NCBI GenBank assembly: GCA_004211435.1
Contig: SECS01000001.1
Span: 96,447 to 160,446, forward strand
DNA from: Novosphingobium sp.
GTDB taxonomy: Bacteria > Pseudomonadota > Alphaproteobacteria > Sphingomonadales > Sphingomonadaceae
DNA length: 64,000 nucleotides
Reading direction: 5' to 3'
Of the stretch, positions 43,685 through 53,124 are shown piece by piece. Position 1 is the stretch's first letter. Each line of letters begins with the position of its first letter. The notes beneath the pieces were generated by a model. It saw only the letters and a list, made by a program, of their open reading frames with translations, had not been told where the DNA came from and did not search any database. Made by a program: the position numbers and the translations under genes.

Positions 43685-45937
43685 TCAGAACTTGAACTCG
43701 GCCCGCAGGCCATAGGTGCGCGGCTCGGCATAGGAACCGCCGAGCACGAACTGGCTGCCGAGGAAGCTCGCCAGATAGTCCTTGTTGGTCAGGTTCTTGC
43801 CCCAGACCACCAGCCGCAGCCCCTCGACTCCCGCGGGCGAGAACGAGAGCTGGCCGTCGAGCAGGGCATAGGCGGATTGCCGCACGTTGGCGGCAACGTC
43901 GTAGTTGAGCCCCGAATTGTAGTTGCCCGCCAGATAGAGCCCGAAAGTGCCCGCCTGCCAGGTCGTCTCGTAGCTGATCGCGGCATTGGCGGTGAACTTG
44001 GGCGCGCGCTGCATGCGCCGGCCGCTGGCATCGAGCCCCACCGTGTCATAGCCGAAACCGAAGGCGTTCGGCTGGTAGACCACGGCATCGGGGAAGCTGC
44101 GGTACTTGCCGTCGACATAGGAGGCGCCGGCGGTGAGCGTCAGCCCCGGCGCGGCCTGGATCGTGACGTCGCCATCGATACCCTTGATCCGCGCCGCCGC
44201 GGCATTGCGATAGAACTGGTTGGGCGGCGAGTAGACGTAGACCTGAAGGTCTTTGTAATCATACCAGAAGGCCGAGAGGTTCAGGCTGATCCCAGGCGCC
44301 AGCCGACCTTTGTAGCCGACTTCGTAGGCGAAGACCTTTTCCGGCTGGACGGGTTCGACCAGCGGGCTGGCCGCGGGATTGTCGCCCGAGTTGACGTAGC
44401 CGCTCTTGAAGCCCTGCGAATAGGTCGCATAGACGTTCGAGCTATCGTCGATCGCATAGCGGATCGTCGCGCGCGGCGTGAAGCGCTTGAACGAAACCTT
44501 GCCGCGCGGATCGGCGCTCAAGGTCGGCCCCTGCGCTCCCGTGAGCGACGAGTAATTGTCCGCGGTCTGCTGCGTTTCGTAGGAGTAGCGGCCCGCGAGC
44601 GAGACGGTCAGCCGATCGGTCAGGTCATAGCCGAACTCGGCATAGGCGGCGTAGGAGCGCTTGCGGTTGTAGGCGTACTGGTTGATCCGAAACAGCGGGT
44701 TGGGCTTGGTCGGATAGGCCGTGACCGGGCTGGCCAGGCTGGTGAAATAGCCCGAGAAGGTGTTGGGCGCGTAGCTCTCCTCGAGCGCCATGTAGAACAA
44801 ACCGGCCGAGAAGGTCGCCCGGCCCCATTTGGCCGAAGCGAAGTTCAGTTCCTGGATGAAATGGTCGTTGAAGATGTTGAGATCGACGTCGCCGAGATTG
44901 ACCGCGGTATAGTCGGCATCGGCGACGTCGCGGACCTTGACGTTGCCATAGGCGGTGACCGTGCTGAACGTGCCGAAATCGGCGTCCAACTTGCCGAGCA
45001 GGTTGAAGCCGTAAGAGCGGATCAAGGTCAGCGGGTCGACGTTCAACGCATAGGACTGCGGATCGTTCGCGCGCGGTACGCTGAGCCCGACGAGCCCCGC
45101 CAGCGCGTAGCCGAGCGGCGTTCCCGGGCCGACCGGCTGACCGGCATATTGCCCGCCATCAGAGCGCCGCGAATAGTAGCCGCCGACGGTGAACGAGACC
45201 CGGTCCGAGGCCTGGAACAGCAGGCGCGCGCGGATCAGCTCGGACTGCAGACCCGAATCCCGCCCCCCGGTCAGGACGTTGCGGCGAAAGCCGTTACGAT
45301 CCTCGAAGCTGCCGGCGACCGAGATCGCGACCCGGTCCTCGACCAAAGGCCCGCTGACATAACCGCGCACCTGCCAGTGATCGTAATTGCCGTAAGAAGC
45401 GCTGAAACGGCCGGTGAGATCGAAGCTCGGCGCGACCGAGGTGAGGATGATCGCGCCGCCCGCGGCGTTCTGGCCGTAAAGCGTGCCCTGCGGCCCCTTG
45501 AGCACCTCGACCTGCTGGATATCGGGCAGGTCGACGAGCTGGCCCGACTGCGAGGGCTGGTAGATCCCGTCGACGTAGATCGCGACGTTCGAACTGTCGC
45601 CGAGCCCCGCGCTGGCCGAGGAGATGCCGCGGATCGACGGCTGGAGGAAGCCGCCGTAGAGCGGCAGTTGCACGCCCGGCGTGACGCGCGCGATGTCGAG
45701 CGTGTTGTTGATCCCCGACTGCACGAGCGTCTCGGCGGTGAGCGCGGTGATCGAGATCGGCACGTCGCGCAGGCGTTCGGATCGGCGCTGCGCGGTGACG
45801 ATGATCTCGGAAGGCTCGGCGCTGGCCGCGTCGTCGTGAACGGCCGGAACGCGATCCTGCCCCCAGGCCACCGTACCCACCGAAGCCGCGCCCGCCAGCG
45901 TGCCAGCGATGATCGAAATCCGCACCCGTCCGGTCAT
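43685..45937 (-). CDS. TonB-dependent receptor
   Basis: A 750-residue outer membrane receptor with a signal peptide (about 1-26, ending TVAWGQD), TonB-box area SEIIVTAQRRSERLRDVP, plug with KGPQGTLYGQNAAGGAIILTS, and barrel ending YAEPRTYGLRAEFKF. The ATG at 45937 has GGGAGG upstream. It is convergent with the split-barrel gene (10 bp). No neighbour suggests its cargo. Confidence 0.95.
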   Translation of the reverse strand: MTGRVRISIIAGTLAGAASVGTVAWGQDRVPAVHDDAASAEPSEIIVTAQRRSERLRDVPISITALTAETLVQSGINNTLDIARVTPGVQLPLYGGFLQPSIRGISSASAGLGDSSNVAIYVDGIYQPSQSGQLVDLPDIQQVEVLKGPQGTLYGQNAAGGAIILTSVAPSFDLTGRFSASYGNYDHWQVRGYVSGPLVEDRVAISVAGSFEDRNGFRRNVLTGGRDSGLQSELIRARLLFQASDRVSFTVGGYYSRRSDGGQYAGQPVGPGTPLGYALAGLVGLSVPRANDPQSYALNVDPLTLIRSYGFNLLGKLDADFGTFSTVTAYGNVKVRDVADADYTAVNLGDVDLNIFNDHFIQELNFASAKWGRATFSAGLFYMALEESYAPNTFSGYFTSLASPVTAYPTKPNPLFRINQYAYNRKRSYAAYAEFGYDLTDRLTVSLAGRYSYETQQTADNYSSLTGAQGPTLSADPRGKVSFKRFTPRATIRYAIDDSSNVYATYSQGFKSGYVNSGDNPAASPLVEPVQPEKVFAYEVGYKGRLAPGISLNLSAFWYDYKDLQVYVYSPPNQFYRNAAAARIKGIDGDVTIQAAPGLTLTAGASYVDGKYRSFPDAVVYQPNAFGFGYDTVGLDASGRRMQRAPKFTANAAISYETTWQAGTFGLYLAGNYNSGLNYDVAANVRQSAYALLDGQLSFSPAGVEGLRLVVWGKNLTNKDYLASFLGSQFVLGGSYAEPRTYGLRAEFKF

Positions 45938-46036
45938 GCCACTACCTCCCCAATTCCTTATCGGCGGAGGTCTAACCAACGCTTGATAAAACGCAACAGC
46001 ACAAGTGCATTTTATTGATCCGCATCGGCGGCGCGA

Positions 46037-46243
46037 TCAGTCCCGCGTCAGAGCGCCCGGTCTGTGTGCGGCACGCTTGCCCTCGTCGGTCTCGACGACG
46101 AATTCGGGATTGTCCGGCGAGGCCGCGACCTTGTGCCCCTTTATCTGCATGGGCCTCGTGACCTTGCGCACGACCTTGCCGTGCGCCTCGCCGCCGTGGC
46201 TCTTCCAACTGACGCGATCGCCGCGCTTCAATGTCTTGGTCAT
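46037..46243 (-). CDS. DUF2945 (HVA1 Tudor-like) small protein
   Basis: A 68-residue protein, MTKTLKRGDRVSWKSHGGEAHGKVVRKVT..., a good match to the short DUF2945 family (RGDRVSW.S..G...G.V), a small basic Tudor-like barrel. Role unknown. The ATG at 46243 is preceded by AAGGAGAT, and the gene stands alone between two leftward genes. Confidence 0.8.
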   Translation of the reverse strand: MTKTLKRGDRVSWKSHGGEAHGKVVRKVTRPMQIKGHKVAASPDNPEFVVETDEGKRAAHRPGALTRD

Positions 46244-46308
46244 CGCCGATCTCCTTCCAACCAAGGAGAAAAGCCCCGCCGCAGGCCAAGCGTTCCCGCT
46301 TCCCGCGC

Positions 46309-47400
46309 TCATTCGAGCGCCGCGAGCACGCCGATCGTGTCGTTGTCGACCATCGCCGCGCTGAACCGCGCGGTATAGGCGGTGTTGATCGCCTCGGGCT
46401 GGAACGCCGAGGCGTTCACCAGGAAGATGCAATAGCCGAAGGCGAGGAAGGCCGCGTAGTGCCGCATGGACTCCTCGAGCGAAGGCGGGGTGACGCCGCT
46501 GGCGGCCAGTTCGTCGAGATAGAGCGCGACCAGTTCGCGCTCCGCCTGCCGCCGCTCGATCGGATCAAGCGCGCCGGCGACGTGATAGGCCACCTCCTGG
46601 ATGCCCGGCCAGCGGTGCGGCAGCGAGTCGAAGAAACCAGGCGTGCCGTCGGCCTCGCGATAGAGGTTGCCGAGATGGGTGTCGCCGTGGAGCAGCGCGT
46701 GCGGAAGCCGTTTGGCGAGCCGGTGGAGCTTGTCGAGCGCCTCTGCCATCCAGCGCGGATCGTGGAAATGGACCGATGCGGCGCGGCCGCGCGGCAGGTC
46801 GACGAAACTCTGCCAGACGACGGGATCGAGGAACTGACGCATGTGCCCGCCGGTCTCGGGAATGCAGACGCCGAGGAAGCCCCATCGGCCACCGGGATCG
46901 AGTTCGGGGCTGCCCCAGGTCTTGGCATGGAACCGCGCGAGTTCGATCAACCGGCGCGACACCTGCTCGACGCTGTTCGGCACGAGCGGATGGCAGAACT
47001 CGACCCCGCGCAAGGTCAGGTCCTCCAGGATGACGATGCCCTGCTGCCGCGCTTCGTCGAAGCCCGCGAAATAGGCGGCCGGGGACGGCAGCTTGAGCAC
47101 GGGCAGCACGTCGGCATAGGCGTGGACCTCGAAGCCGTGCATGTAGTGCATCTGCCGGCTGTGCGGCTCGAACCCGCCTTTGAGGATCACCCGCTCGGCG
47201 ATCCCGGCCGCGCGCGCCGCATCGTCGAGATCGAGCGCGATGCGGATCTTGGTGCAGGTGCCGTGATCGACCTCGACGATCTCGAAGCCGCGCAGCCCCG
47301 CCTCCGGCGCGCGCGTGCGCAAGGCGCGGGTAAGCCAGGCCAGATCGATCTCGTCGATCGTCACGGGCAGCGGCAAGGCGGGGCTCGGGTCGATCGTCAT
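46309..47400 (-). CDS. aminoglycoside/ecdysteroid-kinase-like phosphotransferase
   Basis: A 363-residue protein-kinase-like phosphotransferase (APH/EcKinase group). The catalytic loop LLHGDTHLGNLY (His238, Asp240, Asn245) is present, but the usual metal-binding DW/DF motif is GFFDSLP, with the Asp at about 258. It probably phosphorylates a hydroxyl of a small substrate; relatives sit in sphingomonad catabolic clusters. It overlaps the dehydrogenase upstream by 4 bp, so the two act together. Confidence 0.88.
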   Translation of the reverse strand: MTIDPSPALPLPVTIDEIDLAWLTRALRTRAPEAGLRGFEIVEVDHGTCTKIRIALDLDDAARAAGIAERVILKGGFEPHSRQMHYMHGFEVHAYADVLPVLKLPSPAAYFAGFDEARQQGIVILEDLTLRGVEFCHPLVPNSVEQVSRRLIELARFHAKTWGSPELDPGGRWGFLGVCIPETGGHMRQFLDPVVWQSFVDLPRGRAASVHFHDPRWMAEALDKLHRLAKRLPHALLHGDTHLGNLYREADGTPGFFDSLPHRWPGIQEVAYHVAGALDPIERRQAERELVALYLDELAASGVTPPSLEESMRHYAAFLAFGYCIFLVNASAFQPEAINTAYTARFSAAMVDNDTIGVLAALE

Positions 47401-48410
47401 GCCGCGATCCTCGGGTCGATGTGAACCTTGCGCAAGGCCGCGCCCGCGCGCAGCCGTGCGATGACCTCCCCCACCGCCTCGAGCGGGAACACGTCGCTGA
47501 CCATCTGCTCGGGCCGGAACCCCGCCTGATCGAAAGCACGCGCGGTCTCCTCGAACTCGGCCTCGGAATAGCCGAGCGGGAAGATCAGCCGCGCCTCCTT
47601 GAAGGTCAGGCCGATCGGCAGGATCGGCTCGGGCGCCATGCACATGCCGAGCGACAGGATCGTGCCGCCGGGCCGGACCTGTTCGACGGCCTTGGCGATC
47701 ATGCCCGGCTTGCCGACGCATTCGGCCACGACATGCGGCGCGCCGCCCAATGACGCCGCGATCGCATCGGGATCGTCGTCGCTCAGGCTGACGAAAGCGT
47801 CGGCGCCGAAATCGTGGCAGATGTCGCGACGATGGTCCGATCGCGCCGCGACGACGACCTTGGCGGCGCCGAGCCGGCGCGCCCACCAGATCGCCGAAAG
47901 CGCCAGCGAACCCGCGCCGAGCACGAGCACGCGATCGCCCGGTCGCAGCGCCGCGGCGCGGAAGGCGCGCAACCCGCAAGCCATCGGCTCGATCAAGGCG
48001 CCGTCGGCGAGGCTCAGGCTCTGCGGCAGACGCACCGCGGCCTCGACGGGCACCGCGACGAACTGCGCGAAACCCTTGCTGAGATGGGCGCCGCCCGGAC
48101 AGAGCAGGAGATGCCCCTCGCGGCAGAGGTCGCAGGCACCGCAGGCGGTCTTGGGCCGACAGGCGACGCGCTCGCCGAGCCGCCAGCCCGAGACGCCCGC
48201 GCCGATCTCAACCACCGTGCCCGCATACTCGTGCCCGAAGCATCGGCCCGCGGGATAGTCGAACGCGCTGCCCGAGGTCATGGCCACGTCGCTGCCGCAG
48301 ACCCCGCAGAAGCCGACTTCGATCAGCAATTCGCCCGGCTGCGCATGCGGATCGGCCAGATGCTCGATCGCGATGCCCTGCTCGCCTCCGTGATAAACCG
48401 CCGCGCGCAA
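47397..48410 (-). CDS. zinc-dependent alcohol dehydrogenase (MDR family)
   Basis: A 337-residue medium-chain dehydrogenase. Catalytic zinc site: CGVCGSD (Cys38) and GHEYAG (His60-Glu61). Structural zinc: CGACDLCREGHLLLC (about 89-103). NAD(P)-binding VLGAGSLALSAIW. The start is TTG at 48410 with GAGAGG upstream. Its stop overlaps the phosphotransferase start, implying linked steps on an alcohol substrate. Confidence 0.92.
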   Translation of the reverse strand: MRAAVYHGGEQGIAIEHLADPHAQPGELLIEVGFCGVCGSDVAMTSGSAFDYPAGRCFGHEYAGTVVEIGAGVSGWRLGERVACRPKTACGACDLCREGHLLLCPGGAHLSKGFAQFVAVPVEAAVRLPQSLSLADGALIEPMACGLRAFRAAALRPGDRVLVLGAGSLALSAIWWARRLGAAKVVVAARSDHRRDICHDFGADAFVSLSDDDPDAIAASLGGAPHVVAECVGKPGMIAKAVEQVRPGGTILSLGMCMAPEPILPIGLTFKEARLIFPLGYSEAEFEETARAFDQAGFRPEQMVSDVFPLEAVGEVIARLRAGAALRKVHIDPRIAA

Positions 48411-48472
48411 ATGCCCTCTCCCGACCTGTTATCCGGCCAGTCTGGCAAAAAGCGCGGCGCCTCGCCAGCGTC

Positions 48473-49468
48473 CTAGAGCGGGCGCCCCGGCGGGCCGGAA
48501 ATATCGAGCGGCGCCTGCCGGATCCACTTAGAGAGGATCGTCTTGGTTCCCGCCACCACGGGCTTGCCGGCATGGCGCGCGGTCGGCGCGGGATGGCCGC
48601 GCTCGTCGACATTGGCGAAGACCAGCGCCTCGCCCACCTGCCCGCGCCAACGGATGCCGAGATCCGGAAATTCGGTCTCTCCTCCGGTGAAATCGTCGGT
48701 CAGCGTGACGAGCACCGTAAGGACGCGCTGGTTGACCGGGCCGGGCAGGACGTCGCTGTGAAGCTTGTACTGCTCGCCCGCGCGATAGCTCAGCACCTGC
48801 AGCGGTTCGCCCTGCTCGTAGCGCGTTTGCGTCAGGGTGGCGATGCGCCGGTTGAGCGCGTGCAGGACGGGATTTTCGAGCACGAAGGGAAAGCCGGCCG
48901 ATCGGGCGAGGCGCACGGGGTCAGTGATGAAGCGCTGGCTGACCGGATCGACCACGACCGAAGGCTGCAGGTAGGGCTGCGCGAGTTCGGTCAGATAGCG
49001 GCACTCCTCGGCAGCCAGGAAACCCGGTGCGCGAGCGACGAAAGGCCGTTCGTTCAAGGGCTCCAGCCTGGGCAGGCCTGCGGGATCGCCGGCCTCGGTG
49101 AGCGTCATCCCGTCGAGCAGCGCCGCCTGCCGCGCCGCCTGCGGATCGGAGGACGCCGACTTCGCGAGAAGTTCGCGCGCCCTTGCCCAGTCGCGCCCCT
49201 TCCCGCCGGCCCCGCTGGCGAGGAGCGCGACGTGCATCGGCAGCGCCTCGCGCAGGCCGAGTTCGGCCGCGCGGCCGAACAGATCGCGCGCCAGGCCAAT
49301 GTCGCGGCGGACGAGATGCCCCGCCATGCGCCACTCGGCCAGGGTCCCGGCGGCAAGGCCGTCGCCCGCTGTCATGGCCTGCTCGAGCAGGCGATAGGCG
49401 GGGACCACGGAACCTTGGGCGGCCAGAGCCATGGCGCGATCAAGGGGATCGGGTGAAGTCATGGGCAT
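48473..49468 (-). CDS. prolyl 4-hydroxylase-like 2OG-Fe(II) oxygenase with Sel1/TPR repeats
   Basis: A 331-residue fusion. Residues 1-125 are helical repeats (AYRLLEQAMTAGDGLAAGTLAEW; LARDLFGRAAELGLREAL) like Sel1. The C-terminal part is a P4Hc dioxygenase: YKLHSDVLPG gives the HxD pair, ARHAGKPVV the distal His, and a Lys in TKTILSKWIR can bind 2-oxoglutarate. Such proteins hydroxylate protein residues; the target is unknown. There is no signal peptide and no strong ribosome binding site at the start. A terminator of the next gene upstream ends just before it. Confidence 0.88.
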   Translation of the reverse strand: MPMTSPDPLDRAMALAAQGSVVPAYRLLEQAMTAGDGLAAGTLAEWRMAGHLVRRDIGLARDLFGRAAELGLREALPMHVALLASGAGGKGRDWARARELLAKSASSDPQAARQAALLDGMTLTEAGDPAGLPRLEPLNERPFVARAPGFLAAEECRYLTELAQPYLQPSVVVDPVSQRFITDPVRLARSAGFPFVLENPVLHALNRRIATLTQTRYEQGEPLQVLSYRAGEQYKLHSDVLPGPVNQRVLTVLVTLTDDFTGGETEFPDLGIRWRGQVGEALVFANVDERGHPAPTARHAGKPVVAGTKTILSKWIRQAPLDISGPPGRPL

Positions 49469-49479
49469 CAGGCTAGCAC

Positions 49480-49512
49480 AAAAAAAGGGGGCGGAACAAA
49501 GTCCCGCCCCCC
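49480..49512 (-). terminator. Rho-independent terminator of the 1077-residue receptor
   Basis: On the minus strand, GGGGGGCGGGAC, loop TTTG, TTCCGCCCCC followed by seven T. This is a textbook intrinsic terminator just after the receptor stop. Confidence 0.92.
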
Positions 49513-49534
49513 GGTATTCGGCCGATCGCCGGTG

Positions 49535-52500
49535 TCAGAAGTTGGCCTTGAAGCCCACGTAGAACTGACGCCCACGGATCGAGTAGATGTTGCCGCCGTC
49601 GCCGCCGGAAGCAACGCGTTCGCCGGTCGCGGTCTGACCGAGCGGCGGGATTTCGTTGAACAGGTTGTCAACGCCGCCGAAGAAGCTGAACCGGTTGCCG
49701 CGGCTGTCCTCGTCGAGCTTATACTCGAAGCGAACGTCGTGGTACCAGACCGCCGGATACATCGGGATCTCCGAGTAGTCGGCATCCTGCGGCGCACGAT
49801 CCTGCAGCGGCACGTAGTTTTCGGCGAAGTTCACGTACATCGGGCTGATGTACTGGACCTGGTAGCCCAGGGTGAACCGGCGGAAGGTCACGTCCGCGTT
49901 GATGCGGAACTCGTCCTTCGGATCGCCCAGTTCGCTCAGGATCCGGTTTTCGAAGTTCGGGATCGCCGGGTTCTGGTAGTTGCTGTTCTGGAAGTTGTGC
50001 GTGTAGATCGCACTCGCGCTGACCTTCCAGTCGCCGCCCAGATCGGTCGTGTAGTTGACCTGGGTATCGATGCCGCGGCGGACGCGCTTGGCGAAGTTGA
50101 GCGGCGCGCTGATCAGGGTATTGCCCAGAACTTCGCCCGGAACTTCGGTGAACGGCCCCGCACCCGGTCCCTGGAAGCGCTGGAACAGGCCACAGAACAC
50201 GTTGTCGAGCGTCGGCTGATCATAGCAGCTGTTGACGATCTGCTGCGCGGTGAGCGCGACGATCACACCGTCCACCTTGATGCTGTAGTAGTCGACCGCG
50301 ACCGACAGACCCGGCACGAAGCGCGGACGGAAGACCGCACCCAGAGTCAGCGACTTCGAGGTTTCCGCCTTCAGGTCGGGGTTCACGCCGCTGAGGATCG
50401 GCAGCGAGTAGGCACCCTTGCTGGCGATGTTCGCGAGGTTCGCGCCCAGCGCCTGACGGCAGTTTGCGCCACGGAACTGCGTACCCGCGCCGATGTTGGC
50501 GGTGGTGCAGGGATCGGTGAACGCCGGAGCGAAGTTCGGGATCAGCTCGCCGAAGGTCTCCGTCTGGTTCGGTGCACGGACCGCGCGGCTGTAGTTGGCG
50601 CGGAAGCGGATGTCGGGGATCGGAGCCCAGTCGACGCCGCCGTTGTAGGCCCAGACCGTGCCGACCGCACCCTGATACTTGGCGACGCGCGCGGCACCCG
50701 AGAGCGTCAGTTCGTGGAAGAACGGACGATCCTCGAAGATCGGGATCTGGACTTCGGCGAAGGCCTCGCTGACCTTGAAGGTCGGCGGATCGAAGCTGCC
50801 GAAAGCGACGGCGGTCGAGTTGCCGGCAGCCGCGAAGTCGTCCTGCGCGTAGTGCGCGTCTTCCTCGCGGTGCTCGACACCCAGAGCGAAGCGGACCGGA
50901 CCGCCCCACAGCTTCAGGTTCTGACCGAGGTCGCCCGAAACGAAGGCCGAGAAGACCATCTGCTCGGCCCAGGACTCATTCGTATAGTCGCGCTGGAAAT
51001 AGGCAGCCGAAGCCGCGTTGTTCGACGCGCCGAACGGATTGTAGGGAACGCAAGCCGCGATGTCGGCGGCCAGACGCGCGCGGTTAAACGCGTTGTTCGG
51101 ACCGGCGACAGCGGAAGCAGGATCGAACTGCGAACGGCACTGGATCGCGCCGGTAACCGGGTTGCGGCCAGCATCCATCGCCAGATTGAAGCGCTGCTTG
51201 TCGATGTAGCCCTTGGCGAGCGTGTTCTCTTCGGTCCGGCCATAGTTTGCCGAAACCTCGTAGCGCCAGTTATCCCAGAACGAACCACGCGCACCGAGCA
51301 CGGCACGATAGGTCTGGCGCTTGAAGAACTCGTCGCGGTTGCCGATGTCGGCCAGGTTGCGCGAGACCACGAAGCGATAGGTGCCAGCGGCGATCGCCGC
51401 TATCTGCTGCGGGGTGAGCACGCCGAACGACGGATTGGTGTTCGTCAGATCGGTGTTGACCGTCGAGCAGGCCGAAGCAACGCTCGGGTTACAACCCGAA
51501 GCGAGCAGCGCATTGGTGATCGTCGCACGTGCCGAGGGGCTCAGGAACGGGTTGTCCAGACGCACGCGCTCGCGCGAGTCGAACTGCGTGAACTGGCCTT
51601 GGATGCCCGTCGGACCGGCGTTGCCGCCAACCGTGTTGATCCGCGAGTACTTGCCCTCGAAGAACAGGTCGAACGCCGGCGAGAACTCGTAATGCGCGAG
51701 GATGTTGGCGTTGTAGCGCTGCTGCTTCGGCAGGACGGAGATCAACTGGTCTTCACGGCCGGTCTGGCCGTTACCACCGACGATGCTGCCGATCACGCCG
51801 GAACCGTAGCGGGTGCCGGTCTGCGCGACGAGCGTGCCGTCTGGCTGGAAAAGATAGGTGCAGTTGTAAGGAACGCCGTTGACGCCGGTGCCGCAGGCTG
51901 CCGAACCGACGCGCTGATTGATCGGCACGAGGCCGAAACGATTGATGTTCGCCTGACGGATGTCGCGAACGAAGATTCGGTCCGGGTTGCCGTCGCTGCC
52001 GTTGGGCGTGCCGGCCGGATCGATGTCGTTGACCACAAGGCCGTCGACGCGCTTCAGGAACGAAATGTCCGAGCCATAGACGCGCTCCTGGTTCGAATAT
52101 TCGAAGGCCAGGGTGACGTTGCCGCGACCGTCGGCGAAGTTCTTGCCGGCGATGGCCGAGAGCTGCTGGTTGGCACCGTAGGCGCCCGGGGTCGAGATGC
52201 CCGCCTTGCCGGTCAGCTGGAGGCCGTCATAGTCCTTCTTGAGGATGAAGTTGACGACGCCCGCGATGGCGTCCGAACCGTAGATCGCCGAATTGCCGCC
52301 GGTGACGATGTCGACACGCTCGATCAGGTCCGAGGGGATCGTGTTGACGTCGACCGAAACACCGTTGTTGAGGATGTCGGCGGCGACGTGGCGGCGGCCG
52401 TTGACCAGCACCAGCGTGCGCTGGGTGCCGAGGCCGCGAAGGTCGAGCAGGTTGAGGCCGGCGATGCCGACGCCCAGACCGGGGTTCTGCTGGCTGAACG

Positions 52501-52768
52501 ACGAGCGCAGCTGCGGCAGGTCGTTGAGCGTGTCGCCGAGGTTGTTGTTGCCCTGCTTGAGGATCGCGTCGTTGCTGACGATCGAGACCGGAACCGTCGA
52601 TTCCAGATCAGGGCGCGCGATGCGCGAACCGGTGACGACGATGGCTTCCGCGTCCGCGGCATCATCCGATGCCGGAACGTCCTGGGCCATGGCGGTGGTC
52701 GAGGTAACGAGCGCGATCAAAGACGCGCAGGTGGCTGCCCGAAAGCGAGCCTTGCCGAGTGGGGACAT
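49535..52768 (-). CDS. large TonB-dependent receptor (AIVVTGSRI type)
   Basis: A 1077-residue receptor, longer than the other three in the window. Signal peptide about 1-28; TonB-box region AEAIVVTGSRIARPDL; plug with LVLVNGRRHVAADI and IYGSDAIAGVVNFILKKDY; then a long barrel with wide loops containing Cys pairs (SCYDQPTLDNVFC; CNPSVASACS) and a C-terminal QFYVGFKANF. This belongs to a sphingomonad/xanthomonad group linked to peptide or oligosaccharide uptake. It is monocistronic, with a strong terminator behind it and an AT-rich promoter region in front. A TTG one codon earlier is possible. Confidence 0.95.
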   Translation of the reverse strand: MSPLGKARFRAATCASLIALVTSTTAMAQDVPASDDAADAEAIVVTGSRIARPDLESTVPVSIVSNDAILKQGNNNLGDTLNDLPQLRSSFSQQNPGLGVGIAGLNLLDLRGLGTQRTLVLVNGRRHVAADILNNGVSVDVNTIPSDLIERVDIVTGGNSAIYGSDAIAGVVNFILKKDYDGLQLTGKAGISTPGAYGANQQLSAIAGKNFADGRGNVTLAFEYSNQERVYGSDISFLKRVDGLVVNDIDPAGTPNGSDGNPDRIFVRDIRQANINRFGLVPINQRVGSAACGTGVNGVPYNCTYLFQPDGTLVAQTGTRYGSGVIGSIVGGNGQTGREDQLISVLPKQQRYNANILAHYEFSPAFDLFFEGKYSRINTVGGNAGPTGIQGQFTQFDSRERVRLDNPFLSPSARATITNALLASGCNPSVASACSTVNTDLTNTNPSFGVLTPQQIAAIAAGTYRFVVSRNLADIGNRDEFFKRQTYRAVLGARGSFWDNWRYEVSANYGRTEENTLAKGYIDKQRFNLAMDAGRNPVTGAIQCRSQFDPASAVAGPNNAFNRARLAADIAACVPYNPFGASNNAASAAYFQRDYTNESWAEQMVFSAFVSGDLGQNLKLWGGPVRFALGVEHREEDAHYAQDDFAAAGNSTAVAFGSFDPPTFKVSEAFAEVQIPIFEDRPFFHELTLSGAARVAKYQGAVGTVWAYNGGVDWAPIPDIRFRANYSRAVRAPNQTETFGELIPNFAPAFTDPCTTANIGAGTQFRGANCRQALGANLANIASKGAYSLPILSGVNPDLKAETSKSLTLGAVFRPRFVPGLSVAVDYYSIKVDGVIVALTAQQIVNSCYDQPTLDNVFCGLFQRFQGPGAGPFTEVPGEVLGNTLISAPLNFAKRVRRGIDTQVNYTTDLGGDWKVSASAIYTHNFQNSNYQNPAIPNFENRILSELGDPKDEFRINADVTFRRFTLGYQVQYISPMYVNFAENYVPLQDRAPQDADYSEIPMYPAVWYHDVRFEYKLDEDSRGNRFSFFGGVDNLFNEIPPLGQTATGERVASGGDGGNIYSIRGRQFYVGFKANF

Positions 52769-53124
52769 CAAATGTGGACTCCTTCAAATGGGACGAATCG
52801 CCGGTTGCGGCCGATGAGGCGCGTGGCCTCGCTCGTCCCGATCCCATGGTCCGAATGCTAACCAAGTAGATGTTCATCTGCCATACAGATTTTGCTTACA
52901 CCAAAGTGAGTTGGCTAACGTGATAAAAATGTCACGGAACTTTCATTCAGCAATGCCATGGGCATGCGTTTTTTCCCGAGCACGGGCACGGCAGAAACGG
53001 CGGTTTTCCGGCCTTTCCGGCCCTGCACCCTGAACGCAGAGCGACCCCGGTCACGAATGACCGAGGTCGCGCGCTCAAGCCGAGCGCATTGCCGCTATCG
53101 CGGGTGCTTCAGCGGCGGATCGGC
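52769..53124. promoter_or_regulatory. intergenic region upstream of the large receptor, with inverted repeat
   Basis: A 356-bp gap without a convincing gene. It is markedly AT-rich at 52855-52960, as expected for the receptor promoter. CGTGA-N8-TCACG (52919-52936) is an inverted repeat and could be a regulator site; its 8-bp centre is not that of a standard CRP site. Confidence 0.4.
53041..53070 (-). terminator. hairpin downstream of a TonB receptor
   Basis: GCGACCCCGGTCA and TGACCGAGGTCGC around a CGAA loop, a 13-bp stem with a single mismatch, 55 bp after the stop of the 53125 receptor. No T run; probably a terminator or 3' stabiliser. Confidence 0.55.

Noticed and set aside
49532..52861. 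Open frame of 1109 codons antisense to the large TonB receptor
   Set aside because: The receptor strand has signal peptide, plug, barrel and terminator; the antisense product has no recognisable domain or ribosome binding site.
52919..52936. CRP/FNR site before the large receptor
   Set aside because: The arms are separated by 8 bp, not the 6 bp (CRP) or 4 bp (FNR) expected; kept only as a generic inverted repeat.
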